A DNA stretch of 64,000 nucleotides from assembly GCF_012726235.1 (NCBI RefSeq), contig NZ_JAASAH010000016.1, positions 62,001 through 126,000 of the forward strand. The letters are read 5' to 3'. The position numbers and the translations under genes were made by a program. Below the pieces are notes generated by a model, which saw only the letters and a program-made list of their open reading frames with translations, ran no database searches and was not told the origin of the DNA. Below are positions 33,679 to 42,341 of this stretch, in pieces (positions within the stretch are counted from its first letter, which is position 1; every line of letters begins with the position of its first letter). The stretch comes from Streptomyces sp. HNM0574 (lineage in GTDB: Bacteria > Actinomycetota > Actinomycetes > Streptomycetales > Streptomycetaceae).

Positions 33679-34917
33679 TCACACCAAGTCCCCCTCCCGC
33701 GCCCCGAGTTGACGCCCCCGTGTGTGGACGCCCGCCGTGGTCAGGGCGAGGAGGGTGGCGGTGGCGGTGGCGGTGGTGGTGAGCCAGAAGGGGGCCGTGG
33801 GGCCGTGGGTTTCGGCGAGGTGGCCGGAGAGGGTGGTGCCGGCGGCCTGGGCGACGAGGAGGCTGCCGAGGAGGAGACCCATGGCCTCGCCGGTGCGGGA
33901 GCGCGGGGCCGCGCGTTCGGTGAGGCCGAAGACGGTGATGATGTGCGGGGCGACGGCCAGGCCGATGAGCCCGGTGGCGACGGTGAGCGCCGTCATAGTG
34001 TCCGCGACCGTCAGCGGCAGGGAGAGCAGCAGGAGCGCGCCGGTGGCGAGCCGGAGCCGCTGCGGCAGCGACACCCGCTGCGGGAGCGCGAGCAGCGCGA
34101 AGCCGACGACGGCGCTGACGCCGCCCATCAGCCCGTACAGCACTCCCGCCGCGCCGGGGTGGCCGAGCGCGGCCGAGGTGGCCGAGACCCCGGTCTGCAC
34201 GGAGCCGAACAGCAGCCCCTGCATCGCCATGCTGAGCATCAGCAGCGCGAGCGCGGGGGACGCGAGCGCCGCACGGCCCGGATCGCGGCGACGCGGGAAG
34301 CGCTCGCCGGACGTCCCCCTCGTCGCCGTCGGGTGGAGGGCGAAGAGGGTGCCGCAGGTGGTGACGAGGGCGACGGCGAGGAGCATGGGCAGGACGGGGT
34401 CGGCGAAGGTGGCGCAGAGGCCGACCAGGGCGGGGCCCGCGGTGAAGTTGATCTCGTCGACGGCGCCCTCCAGCGACAGGATCGCGGGGACGATCCGCCG
34501 CTCGTCGCGGTGCCCCTTGACCATGGTCAGCCAGCGGCTGCGGGACAGCGGCGCGATCTGCGGCACGGCCAGTCCGGCGAGCCCCGCGCAGGGGACCTGG
34601 AGCCACACCGGTGCGTCGGTGACGGCGGCCGTGACGAGCGCGGCGACCGCGGCCGCGTTGACGAGCACCGCGAGCAGGACGACGGGCCGCTGCCCGCGCC
34701 GGTCGGCGAACCGGCCGACGAGCGGGCCGCCCGCGGCCTCGCCCAGGCTCAGCGCCCCCGCGACCAGGCCCGCCTGGGCCGTGCTCCCGCTGGTGTGACC
34801 GATGAGCAGCAGGGTGCCGATGGGGCACATGGAGGTGGGGAGCCTGCCGAGGAAGGAGAGCACCAGCAGCCGGGGGCCGAGCAGGTCCAGCACGGTCCGG
34901 AGGTTCCCGCTCTTCAC
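33679..34917 (-). CDS. MFS transporter
   Basis: 412 residues, about 12 membrane segments. The start is taken as the GTG at 34917, preceded by GGGGGA; upstream in-frame sequence looks non-coding. Motif A-like GPLVGRFADRRGQRPVVLL lies between helices 2 and 3. The middle loop carries RRIVPAILSLEGAVDEINFTAGPALVG, a conserved signature in a Streptomyces MFS group close to sugar-efflux/quinolone-like permeases. Substrate unknown. Divergent from glnA2 by 416 bases. Confidence 0.82.
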   Translation of the reverse strand: MKSGNLRTVLDLLGPRLLVLSFLGRLPTSMCPIGTLLLIGHTSGSTAQAGLVAGALSLGEAAGGPLVGRFADRRGQRPVVLLAVLVNAAAVAALVTAAVTDAPVWLQVPCAGLAGLAVPQIAPLSRSRWLTMVKGHRDERRIVPAILSLEGAVDEINFTAGPALVGLCATFADPVLPMLLAVALVTTCGTLFALHPTATRGTSGERFPRRRDPGRAALASPALALLMLSMAMQGLLFGSVQTGVSATSAALGHPGAAGVLYGLMGGVSAVVGFALLALPQRVSLPQRLRLATGALLLLSLPLTVADTMTALTVATGLIGLAVAPHIITVFGLTERAAPRSRTGEAMGLLLGSLLVAQAAGTTLSGHLAETHGPTAPFWLTTTATATATLLALTTAGVHTRGRQLGAREGDLV

Positions 34918-35333
34918 CGATGTCCCCCGTGTCCCTCGCGCGCGTCCCGGCGCCAACTCCCGTACGGAGCAGACTGGTTGGCGATTGTGCCCGTACGGCC
35001 CGCAGCGTCCCACCCCACACCACCGGACGGCCCGCGGCCCATGGGCCGTTCGTACGGGATCGGGCGGTCCGGGGCCGGACGATCCTGGAGCTTCGGCCAC
35101 TGGCGGAACGGGGCGGCGCCGCGGGCGGGCCGGACGGTGCCCGTACCGCCCGTTCGGTACGTATGTCCACGTCACGTCCGGTGTGTTCGCCCATGTCACC
35201 GGCTGGCGGGGCCCGCACGGCAGCGTAATGTGACGGTAACCGGCCCTCGTGATACTGAGGGCGGAGGGCTGTCCGGGCACATCGGCGAACCGGCCAGTTC
35301 GCAGGCCGTCTGACCAGCAAGGATTGGGTGACC
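34918..35333. other. Divergent intergenic region, MFS / glnA2
   Basis: 416 bases without a convincing gene. Contains a perfect 14-base palindrome CGGCCCATGGGCCG (35035-35048), repeated CCGTACGG/CGTACGG words, and a single weak GlnR-like pair (GTAAT-N6-GTAAC, 35225-35240) 94 bases before glnA2. Promoters of both genes must lie here. Confidence 0.5.
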
Positions 35334-36695
35334 ATGGACAAGCAGCAGGAATTCGTGCTCCGCACGCTTGAGGAGCGCGACATCCGGTTCGTCCGGCTGT
35401 GGTTCACCGATGTGCTGGGCTTCCTCAAGTCCGTCGCCGTGGCCCCGGCCGAGCTGGAGCAGGCCTTCGACGAGGGCATGGGCTTCGACGGGTCGGCGAT
35501 CGAGGGCTTCGCGCGGGTCTACGAGTCCGACATGATCGCCAAGCCGGACCCGGGCACCTTCCAGATACTGCCGTGGCGGGCCGAGGCCCCGGGCACGGCG
35601 CGGATGTTCTGCGACATCCTCATGCCGGACGGATCGCCCTCGTACGCGGACCCGCGCTACGTCCTCAAGCGCAGCCTGGCCAAGGCGTCCGACCAGGGGT
35701 TCACCTTCTACACGCACCCCGAGATCGAGTTCTTCCTGCTGAAGAACAAGCCGGTGGACGGCTCCCGTCCGGTGCCGGCCGACTCCTCCGGGTACTTCGA
35801 CCACACCCCGCAGAACGTCGGCATGGACTTCCGCCGCCAGGCCATCACGATGCTCGAATCGATGGGCATCTCCGTGGAGTTCTCGCACCACGAGGGCGCC
35901 CCGGGCCAGCAGGAGATCGACCTGCGGTACGCGGACGCGCTGTCCACCGCCGACAACATCATGACCTTCCGGCTGGTGATGAAGCAGGTCGCGCTGGAGC
36001 AGGGCGTGCAGGCGACGTTCATGCCCAAGCCGTTCTCCGAGTACCCGGGTTCGGGCATGCACACCCACCTGTCCCTCTTCGAGGGCGACCGGAACGCCTT
36101 CTACGAGTCCGGCTCCGAGTACCAGCTCTCCAAGGTCGGCCGCTCCTTCATCGCCGGGCTGCTCACGCACGCCGGGGAGATCTCCGCCGTCACCAACCAG
36201 TGGGTCAACTCGTACAAGCGGATCTGGGGCGGCGCCAACCGCACGGCGGGCGAGGGCGGCGAGTCGCCGTCGTACATCTGCTGGGGCCACAACAACCGCA
36301 GCGCCCTGATCCGGGTGCCGATGTACAAGCCGGGCAAGATGGGCTCCACCCGCATCGAGGTCCGCTCGCTCGACTCCGGCGCCAACCCGTACCTCGCGTA
36401 CGCGCTGCTGCTGGCCGCCGGGCTCAAGGGCATCGAGGAGGGGTACGAGCTGCCCCCGGGCGCCGACGACGACGTGTGGGCGCTGTCCGACTCGGAGCGC
36501 CGGGCCATGGGCATCGAGCCGCTGCCGCAGAACCTCGGCGAGGCGATCACGCTGATGGAGCGCAGCGAGCTGGTGGCCGAAACGCTCGGGGAGCACGTGT
36601 ACGACTTCTTCCTGCGGAACAAGAAGCAGGAGTGGGAGGAGTACCGCTCGGAGGTCACGGCCTTCGAGCTGCGCAAGTCGCTGCCGGTCCTCTAG
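35334..36695 (+). CDS. glnA2: Glutamine synthetase-like ligase GlnA2
   Basis: 453 residues, the length of Streptomyces GlnA2. Type I glutamine synthetase fold: MGFDGSAIEGFARV, the metal/ATP motifs EIEFFLL and HHEGAPGQQEIDLRYADAL, GSGMHTHLSLF, and NRSALIRVPMY with the conserved Arg. The adenylylation-loop Tyr of true GlnA (NLYDLP-type) is absent. As I recall, S. coelicolor GlnA2 makes gamma-glutamylated polyamines rather than glutamine, so a polyamine-utilisation role is more likely. A GTG two codons upstream is an alternative start. glnE follows 61 bases downstream. Confidence 0.9.
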   Translation: MDKQQEFVLRTLEERDIRFVRLWFTDVLGFLKSVAVAPAELEQAFDEGMGFDGSAIEGFARVYESDMIAKPDPGTFQILPWRAEAPGTARMFCDILMPDGSPSYADPRYVLKRSLAKASDQGFTFYTHPEIEFFLLKNKPVDGSRPVPADSSGYFDHTPQNVGMDFRRQAITMLESMGISVEFSHHEGAPGQQEIDLRYADALSTADNIMTFRLVMKQVALEQGVQATFMPKPFSEYPGSGMHTHLSLFEGDRNAFYESGSEYQLSKVGRSFIAGLLTHAGEISAVTNQWVNSYKRIWGGANRTAGEGGESPSYICWGHNNRSALIRVPMYKPGKMGSTRIEVRSLDSGANPYLAYALLLAAGLKGIEEGYELPPGADDDVWALSDSERRAMGIEPLPQNLGEAITLMERSELVAETLGEHVYDFFLRNKKQEWEEYRSEVTAFELRKSLPVL

Positions 36696-36756
36696 CCGCT
36701 CCGCTGGGCGCACAAGGACAACGGGCAACGCGGGACAGGACGGAGAAGAGGCAGCC

Positions 36757-39747
36757 GTGGTGCTGGGCGGGCGACGGGACAGTCGGTACGGGCAGTTGCT
36801 GCGCCGGGGGTTCACCGAGCCCGCCGCCGCCGAGCGGCTGCTGAACTCGGAGGCGCTGGAGTCGGTCGCGGCCGACGTGACGCTGCTGGACGCGCTCGGC
36901 GCCACCGCCGACCCGGACCTGGCCCTCCTCGGCTTCGTCCGGCTGCTGGAGGCGCAGCAGGACGCGGGCCGGTCGGTGCTGCTGGACACCGTCCTGGCCA
37001 GCAAGCCGCTGCGGGACCGGCTGCTCGGCGTCCTGGGCGTCTCGGAGGCGCTGGGCGACCACCTCGCGGGGCACCCGGACGACTGGCAGGAACTGGTCCG
37101 GTACGAACCGGCCGATCTGCACCCGGGCGTCGAGGAGTTCGAGGCGGCGCTCGGTGACGTCACCGACCCGGACGAGCTGCGGCACGCCTACCGGCGCTGC
37201 CTGCTGTCCATCGCGGCCCGCGACGTCTGCGGCACCAGCGACCTCCCGGACACCGCCGCCGAACTCGCCGACCTGGCCACCGCCACCCTCCGCAAGGCCC
37301 TCGCCCTCGCCCGGGCCGACACCCCGGAGGACGCGGCCGTGTGCCGGCTGGCCGTCGTCGCGATGGGCAAGTGCGGTGGCAGGGAACTGAATTACGTCTC
37401 GGACGTCGACGTCATCTACGTCGCCGAGCCCGCCGGACTCCAGGAGGAGGACGTCGCGCTGCGGGCCGCGACCCGGCTCGCCGCGCACATGATGCGCATC
37501 TGCTCCGACACCACGGCCGAGGGCACCATCTGGCCCGTCGACGCCAACCTCCGCCCCGAGGGCCGGAACGGCCCGCTGGTGCGCACCCTCAGCAGCCACC
37601 TCGCGTACTACCAGCGCTGGGCCAAGACCTGGGAGTTCCAGGCCCTGTTGAAGGCGCGCCCGGTCGCCGGGGACCTGGCGCTCGGCGAGGAGTACGTCGC
37701 CGCCGTCGCCCCGATGGTGTGGCAGGCGGCCGACCGGGAGAACTTCGTCACCGACGTGCAGCAGATGCGCCGCCGCGTCGTCGAGAACATCCCGGCCGCG
37801 CAGGTCGACCGCGAGCTGAAGCTCGGGCCCGGCGGGCTGCGGGACGCCGAATTCGCCGTCCAGCTCCTCCAGTTGGTGCACGGCCGCACCGACGCCGGCC
37901 TCCGCAGCCCCACCACCCTGGACGCGCTGGGCGAACTCGCCGCGGGCGGCTACGTCGGCCGCCAGGACGCGGCCGCGCTCGACGCCTCGTACCGCTTCCT
38001 GCGCACCATGGAGCACCGCATCCAGCTCCACAAGCTGCGCCGCACCCACCTGATGCCGGACACCGAGGCCGACCAGCGCCGGCTCGGCCGCTCGCTCGGC
38101 TTCCGCACCGAACCCGTCGCCGAGCTGCAGAAGTCCTGGCGGCGGCACGCCTCGGCGGTGCGGCGGCTGCACGAGAAGCTGTTCTACCGCCCGCTGCTGG
38201 ACGCCGTGGCCCAGCTCGACGTCGGCGAGGTCCGGCTCTCGCCCTCGGCGGCGCGGCAGCGCCTGGAGGCCCTCGGCTACGCCGACCCCGGCTCGGCCCT
38301 GCGCCACCTGGAGGCGCTGGCCAGCGGCGTCAGCCGGAAGGCGGCCATCCAGCGGACGCTGCTGCCCGTCCTGCTCGGCTGGTTCGCGGACTCGGCCGAC
38401 CCGGACGCCGGCCTCCTCGGCTTCCGCAAGGTGTCCGACGCGCTCGGCAAGACCCCCTGGTACCTGCGGCTGCTGCGGGACGAGGGCGCCGCCGCCGAGA
38501 ACCTCGCCCGCGTCCTGTCCGCCGGACGCTTCGCCCCCGACCTGCTGCTGCGCGCGCCCGAGGCGGTCGCGCTGCTCGGCGACGAGGGCGGACTGCGGCC
38601 CCGCAGCCGCGAGGCGCTGCTGACCGAGGTGCTCTCCGCGGTCGGCCGCGCCGACGGGCCCGAGCAGGCCGTCGCCGCCGCCCGCGGGGTGCGGCGCCGG
38701 GAGCTGTTCCGTACCGCCGCGGGCGACATCGTCGGCGCGTACGGCACGGAGGAGGCGCCCAGCGAGGACCCCTCGGCCGCCGTCGACCGGGTCGGCTCCG
38801 CGCTGACCGACCTGAACGCGGTGACGATCGCGGGCGCGCTGCGCGCCGCCGTCCGCGCCGAATGGGGCGACGAGGCGCCGGTACGGTTCGCCGTCATCGG
38901 CATGGGCCGGTTCGGCGGACGGGAGCTCAACTACGGTTCGGACGCCGACCTCCTCTTCGTGCACGAGGCCCGCGAGGGCGTCAGCGAACACGAGGCGGGC
39001 AAGGCCGCGTTCGCCATCGCCACCGAGATGCGCCGCCTGCTCCAGCTGCCCACCTCCGACCCGCCGCTGGAGATCGACGCCGACCTGCGCCCCGAGGGCA
39101 AGAACGGCGCCCTCGCCCGCTCCCTCTCCTCGTACGCCGCCTACTACGCGCGCTGGTCCTCGGTGTGGGAGAGCCAGGCGCTGCTGCGCGCCGAACCCGT
39201 CGCCGGGGACGCGGACCTGGGCGCCCGCTTCATCGAGCTGATCGACCCGCTGCGCTACCCGGCGGGCGGCCCGGACGACGACGCGCTGCGCGAGATCCGC
39301 CGCCTCAAGGCCCGCATGGAGGGCGAACGGCTGCCGCGCGGCGCCGACCCGACCACCCATGTGAAGCTCGGCCGCGGCGGCCTCTCCGACGTCGAGTGGA
39401 CGGTCCAGCTGATCCAGCTGCGGCACGCGGCCGAGGAGCCCCGGCTGCGCACCACCCGCACCCGGGAGGCGCTGACCGCCGCGCGGGAGGCGGGCCTGCT
39501 GGAGGCGGAGGACGCCGAAGTCCTCGACGAGGCCTGGCTGTTGGCGACCCGGGTGCGGAACGCGGTGATGCTGGTACGCGGCCGGGCCGGGGACACCTTC
39601 CCGTCCGACTTCCGCGAACTCGGCGCCGTGGGCCGCTACCTGGGCTACGGGCCCGGCACGGTCGGCGACATGCTGGAGGACTACCGCCGCACCACCCGCC
39701 GCGCCCGCGCCGTCATGGAGCGCCTCTTCTACGGGGCCGAGGAGTAG
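36757..39747 (+). CDS. glnE: Glutamine synthetase adenylyltransferase/adenylyl-removing enzyme
   Basis: 996 residues from a GTG. A bifunctional regulator that adenylylates and deadenylylates GlnA. Two nucleotidyltransferase domains are visible: the N-terminal deadenylylase with KCGGRELNYVSDVDVIYV (about 205-222) and the C-terminal adenylyltransferase with GMGRFGGRELNYGSDADLLFVHE (about 712-735), each followed by DANLRPEGRNGPLVR/DADLRPEGKNGALAR. Full length for actinobacteria. The neighbour GlnA2 is not thought to be its target; GlnA, at the right end of this window, is. Confidence 0.95.
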   Translation: MVLGGRRDSRYGQLLRRGFTEPAAAERLLNSEALESVAADVTLLDALGATADPDLALLGFVRLLEAQQDAGRSVLLDTVLASKPLRDRLLGVLGVSEALGDHLAGHPDDWQELVRYEPADLHPGVEEFEAALGDVTDPDELRHAYRRCLLSIAARDVCGTSDLPDTAAELADLATATLRKALALARADTPEDAAVCRLAVVAMGKCGGRELNYVSDVDVIYVAEPAGLQEEDVALRAATRLAAHMMRICSDTTAEGTIWPVDANLRPEGRNGPLVRTLSSHLAYYQRWAKTWEFQALLKARPVAGDLALGEEYVAAVAPMVWQAADRENFVTDVQQMRRRVVENIPAAQVDRELKLGPGGLRDAEFAVQLLQLVHGRTDAGLRSPTTLDALGELAAGGYVGRQDAAALDASYRFLRTMEHRIQLHKLRRTHLMPDTEADQRRLGRSLGFRTEPVAELQKSWRRHASAVRRLHEKLFYRPLLDAVAQLDVGEVRLSPSAARQRLEALGYADPGSALRHLEALASGVSRKAAIQRTLLPVLLGWFADSADPDAGLLGFRKVSDALGKTPWYLRLLRDEGAAAENLARVLSAGRFAPDLLLRAPEAVALLGDEGGLRPRSREALLTEVLSAVGRADGPEQAVAAARGVRRRELFRTAAGDIVGAYGTEEAPSEDPSAAVDRVGSALTDLNAVTIAGALRAAVRAEWGDEAPVRFAVIGMGRFGGRELNYGSDADLLFVHEAREGVSEHEAGKAAFAIATEMRRLLQLPTSDPPLEIDADLRPEGKNGALARSLSSYAAYYARWSSVWESQALLRAEPVAGDADLGARFIELIDPLRYPAGGPDDDALREIRRLKARMEGERLPRGADPTTHVKLGRGGLSDVEWTVQLIQLRHAAEEPRLRTTRTREALTAAREAGLLEAEDAEVLDEAWLLATRVRNAVMLVRGRAGDTFPSDFRELGAVGRYLGYGPGTVGDMLEDYRRTTRRARAVMERLFYGAEE

Positions 39748-39818
39748 GCCGCGGGGCGGGTGATCGTTCCGCTTCCCCGATCGGCCGGACCGGTATTCAA
39801 TTGCCCGGCCCAGCGCGT

Positions 39819-40077
39819 GGCGGACATGGCTGATCGCCGGGGCCGGCATCCCCGTGCTCACGGGCAAGGGCGACATCGGTGACGACGTGTCGACGGCCTT
39901 CGGCGCCCAGCTCTGGGACGACCGGGTCGACCGAGGGCGCAGCAGCCGAAGCCGCTCACCCCGGAGGACTTCCGGGCCGGGCTCCCGAGGTTCATCGACG
40001 CGCTGGACGCCGCGGACGCGCCCCAGCTGAAGCCCTGGACCTGCACCGCCGACGTGTTCCGCGCCGGCATGCGCTGA
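39819..40077 (+). pseudogene. Decayed gene remnant, family not recognised
   Basis: One frame reads WLIAGAGIPVLTGKGD then DDVSTAFGAQLWDDR up to about 39930. A second frame continues from about 39942 with KPLTPEDFRAGLPRFIDALD and ends in KPWTCTADVFRAGMR and a stop at 40077. Both read like real protein, but no start codon with a ribosome site precedes the first, and a frameshift separates them. So this is probably the 3' part of a gene that lost its 5' end. I cannot name the family. Confidence 0.5.
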
Positions 40078-40099
40078 CGTACCCCGCCGCACGGACGGG

Positions 40100-40137
40100 A
40101 CGAGGGGGCACCCGGTGCCGACCGGGTGCCCCCTCGT
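40100..40137. terminator. Perfect 17-bp terminator hairpin
   Basis: ACGAGGGGGCACCCGGT pairs exactly with ACCGGGTGCCCCCTCGT around a GCCG loop. It lies just after the gene remnant and before the converging PAP2 gene. Confidence 0.85.
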
Positions 40138-40179
40138 GGTGTGCCGTGTGCGTGCCGTGTCCGGCGGAGGCCGGAGCCG

Positions 40180-41163
40180 TCACCGGCGTGGTGCGACGCC
40201 CTCCGGGCCGGAGGCCGTCGCGGCCGGTTCCGGCTCGGGCTCGCCCGGCGGCCGGGTGCGTACGCCGTCGTCCGGGGCGCGGCCGGTGCCGGCCGGGGTC
40301 GAGGCGGCGGGGGCGAGGGCGGGGACGGTGCGGGGGAGTTGGTGGGGGAGCCGGGCGTACCAGGCGTAGCTGAGGGCGTAGCCGAGGGCCAGGCACATCA
40401 GGCCGCCGACGGCGTCCAGCCAGAAGTGGTTCGCCGTGCAGACGATGACGACGAGCGTGGTGACGGGGTAGAGCACCCCGAGCGCCTTGACCCACAGCGG
40501 CCTGGCCAGCGCCACGATGGTGACCCCGCACCACACCGACCAGCCGATGTGCATCGAGGGCATGGCCGCGTACTGGTTGGACATCTCGGCCAGGTTGCCC
40601 GAGGCCATCGAGCCCCAGGTGTCGTGCACCCGCACGGTGTCGATGAAGTCGACGCCGTTCATCAGCCGGGGCGGCGCCAGCGGGAAGAGGTAGTAGCCGA
40701 GCAGCGCGGCGCCCGTGGTCGCGAAGAGCACCAGGCGGGTGGCCGCGTACCGGCCGGGGTGCAGCCGGTACAGCCAGACCAGGACCGCGATGGTCACGAT
40801 GAAGTGCAGTGTCGCGTAGTAGTAGTTCATCGTGACGATGAGCCAGGTCACGCCGTTCACCGCGTGGTTGACGGACTGCTCGACGGCGATGCCGAGGATC
40901 TGCTCGGCCTGCCAGATCCAGTCCGCGTTCCGCAGGGCCTCGGCCTTCTGCTCGGGGACCGCGTTCCGGATCAGCGAGTACGTCCAGTAGCTGACGGCGA
41001 TGAGGACGATCTCAAACCAGAGCCGGGGGTGCCGAGGGGTACGCATCCGGGCGGTCAGATTCCGCATACGACCGTCCGTCGCCGGTCCGCCCTCACCGAG
41101 CTCCACATCGGGGGCTACGGCGGTGCTCCGGCGCTCTCTCTCGGTCCTCGTCGGTGCCCCCAT
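40180..41163 (-). CDS. PAP2 superfamily membrane phosphatase/lipid enzyme
   Basis: 327 residues. Six membrane segments in the central part; cytoplasmic N-terminus and a Pro/Glu-rich C-terminal tail. The PAP2 catalytic motifs are PSMHIGW (about 200-206) and TANHFWLDAVGG (about 243-254), holding the two histidines. A preceding conserved patch reads YYLFPLAPPRLM. The pattern matches the PAP2_3/inositol-phosphorylceramide-synthase-like group, which handles phospholipid head groups. Substrate unknown. Single gene, 109 bases downstream of the malR stop. Confidence 0.85.
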   Translation of the reverse strand: MGAPTRTERERRSTAVAPDVELGEGGPATDGRMRNLTARMRTPRHPRLWFEIVLIAVSYWTYSLIRNAVPEQKAEALRNADWIWQAEQILGIAVEQSVNHAVNGVTWLIVTMNYYYATLHFIVTIAVLVWLYRLHPGRYAATRLVLFATTGAALLGYYLFPLAPPRLMNGVDFIDTVRVHDTWGSMASGNLAEMSNQYAAMPSMHIGWSVWCGVTIVALARPLWVKALGVLYPVTTLVVIVCTANHFWLDAVGGLMCLALGYALSYAWYARLPHQLPRTVPALAPAASTPAGTGRAPDDGVRTRPPGEPEPEPAATASGPEGVAPRR

Positions 41164-41272
41164 AGAGGGACAGTCTGCCAGAGATCGGCCATCGGCCGAT
41201 CATCCTGCGGTCGGGTCCCGGACGGCTTTTGTCCTCCTTGCGGGGGACCACCGACCCCGACGACCGGCGGGG

Positions 41273-42316
41273 CTACCCGGGCGTCACCGCTGGTGAACCG
41301 GGGGCCGGAACGGAGGCTGTTGAACCGCGCACGACCAGCTCGGGGAGGAAGACGAACTCGCTGTGCGGGGCCGGGGTGCCGGCCACCTCCTCCAGCAGCG
41401 CGCGGACCGCGGCCTGCCCCATGGCCGTCACCGGCTGCCGGATCGTGGTCAGCGGCGGATCGGTGAAGGCGATCAGCGGGGAGTCGTCGAAGCCGATGAC
41501 GGAGACGTCCGCCGGAACGGCGAGCCCCCGCTGCCGCGCGGCGCGTATGGCACCCAGGGCCATCATGTCGCTGGCGCAGACGACGGCCGTGCAGCCGCGG
41601 TCCAGCAGCGCGGAGGCGGCGGCCTGGCCGCCCTCCAGGGTGTAGAGCGAGTGCTGGACGAGGGTCTGCGCCGGCTCCGCCGTCAGGCCGAGCCGCTCCT
41701 CCATCGTCCGCAGGAAGCCCTCGATCTTCCGCCGGACGGGCACGAACCGCTCCGGCCCGACGGCCAGCCCTATCCGCTCGTGCCCCAGCGAGGTCAGATG
41801 CGTGACGCCCAGCCGCATCGCGGCCCGGTCGTCGGGCGAGACGAAGGGCGCGTCGACCTCCGGCGAGAAGCCGCCGACGAGGACGAACGGCACGCCCTGG
41901 CCGCGCAGCCGCTCGTACCTGCCGGTGTCGGCCGTGGTGTCCGCGTGCAGGCCCGAGACGAAGATGATCCCGGAGACGCCGCGGTCCACGAGCATCTCGG
42001 TCAGCTCGTCCTCGGTGGAGCCGCCGGGCGTCTGCGTGGCCAGGACGGGGGTGTACCCCTGGCGGGTCAGGCCCTGCGCGATGACCTGCGCGAAGGCGGG
42101 GAATATCGGGTTCTCCAGCTCCGGGATGATCAGCCCGACGAGGCCCGCGCTGCGCCTGCGCAGCTTCACCGGGCGCTCGTACCCGAGGACGTCGAGCGCG
42201 GCGAGGACGGCTTCGCGGGTGGCGCCTGCGACGCCGGCCTTGCCGTTGAGCACGCGGCTGACCGTCGCTTCGCTGACCCCCGCCTGTGCTGCGATGTCAG
42301 CTAGTCGTGCGGTCAT
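41273..42316 (-). CDS. malR: LacI-family repressor of the maltose genes (MalR)
   Basis: 347 residues. LacI helix-turn-helix at the N-terminus (RLADIAAQAGVSEATVSRVLNG, about 4-25) and a periplasmic-binding-like sensor domain. Closely resembles Streptomyces MalR as I recall it, and sits directly after the alpha-glucosidase gene (25 bases), so the two are co-transcribed. It should bind the CTTGC/GCAAG operators in the aglA-malE gap and release with maltose or a related ligand. No clear Shine-Dalgarno precedes its ATG. Confidence 0.85.
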   Translation of the reverse strand: MTARLADIAAQAGVSEATVSRVLNGKAGVAGATREAVLAALDVLGYERPVKLRRRSAGLVGLIIPELENPIFPAFAQVIAQGLTRQGYTPVLATQTPGGSTEDELTEMLVDRGVSGIIFVSGLHADTTADTGRYERLRGQGVPFVLVGGFSPEVDAPFVSPDDRAAMRLGVTHLTSLGHERIGLAVGPERFVPVRRKIEGFLRTMEERLGLTAEPAQTLVQHSLYTLEGGQAAASALLDRGCTAVVCASDMMALGAIRAARQRGLAVPADVSVIGFDDSPLIAFTDPPLTTIRQPVTAMGQAAVRALLEEVAGTPAPHSEFVFLPELVVRGSTASVPAPGSPAVTPG

Positions 42317-42341
42317 GGGGGTGGACTGTACCGGCCTGCGG

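Noticed and set aside
35225..35240. GlnR site upstream of glnA2
   Set aside because: Only one imperfect box pair; the flanking boxes at the required spacing are absent, so not called as an operator.
36655..40092. A 1145-codon open frame on - opposite glnE
   Set aside because: Low-complexity Gly/Val/Arg composition, antisense to the complete glnE gene.
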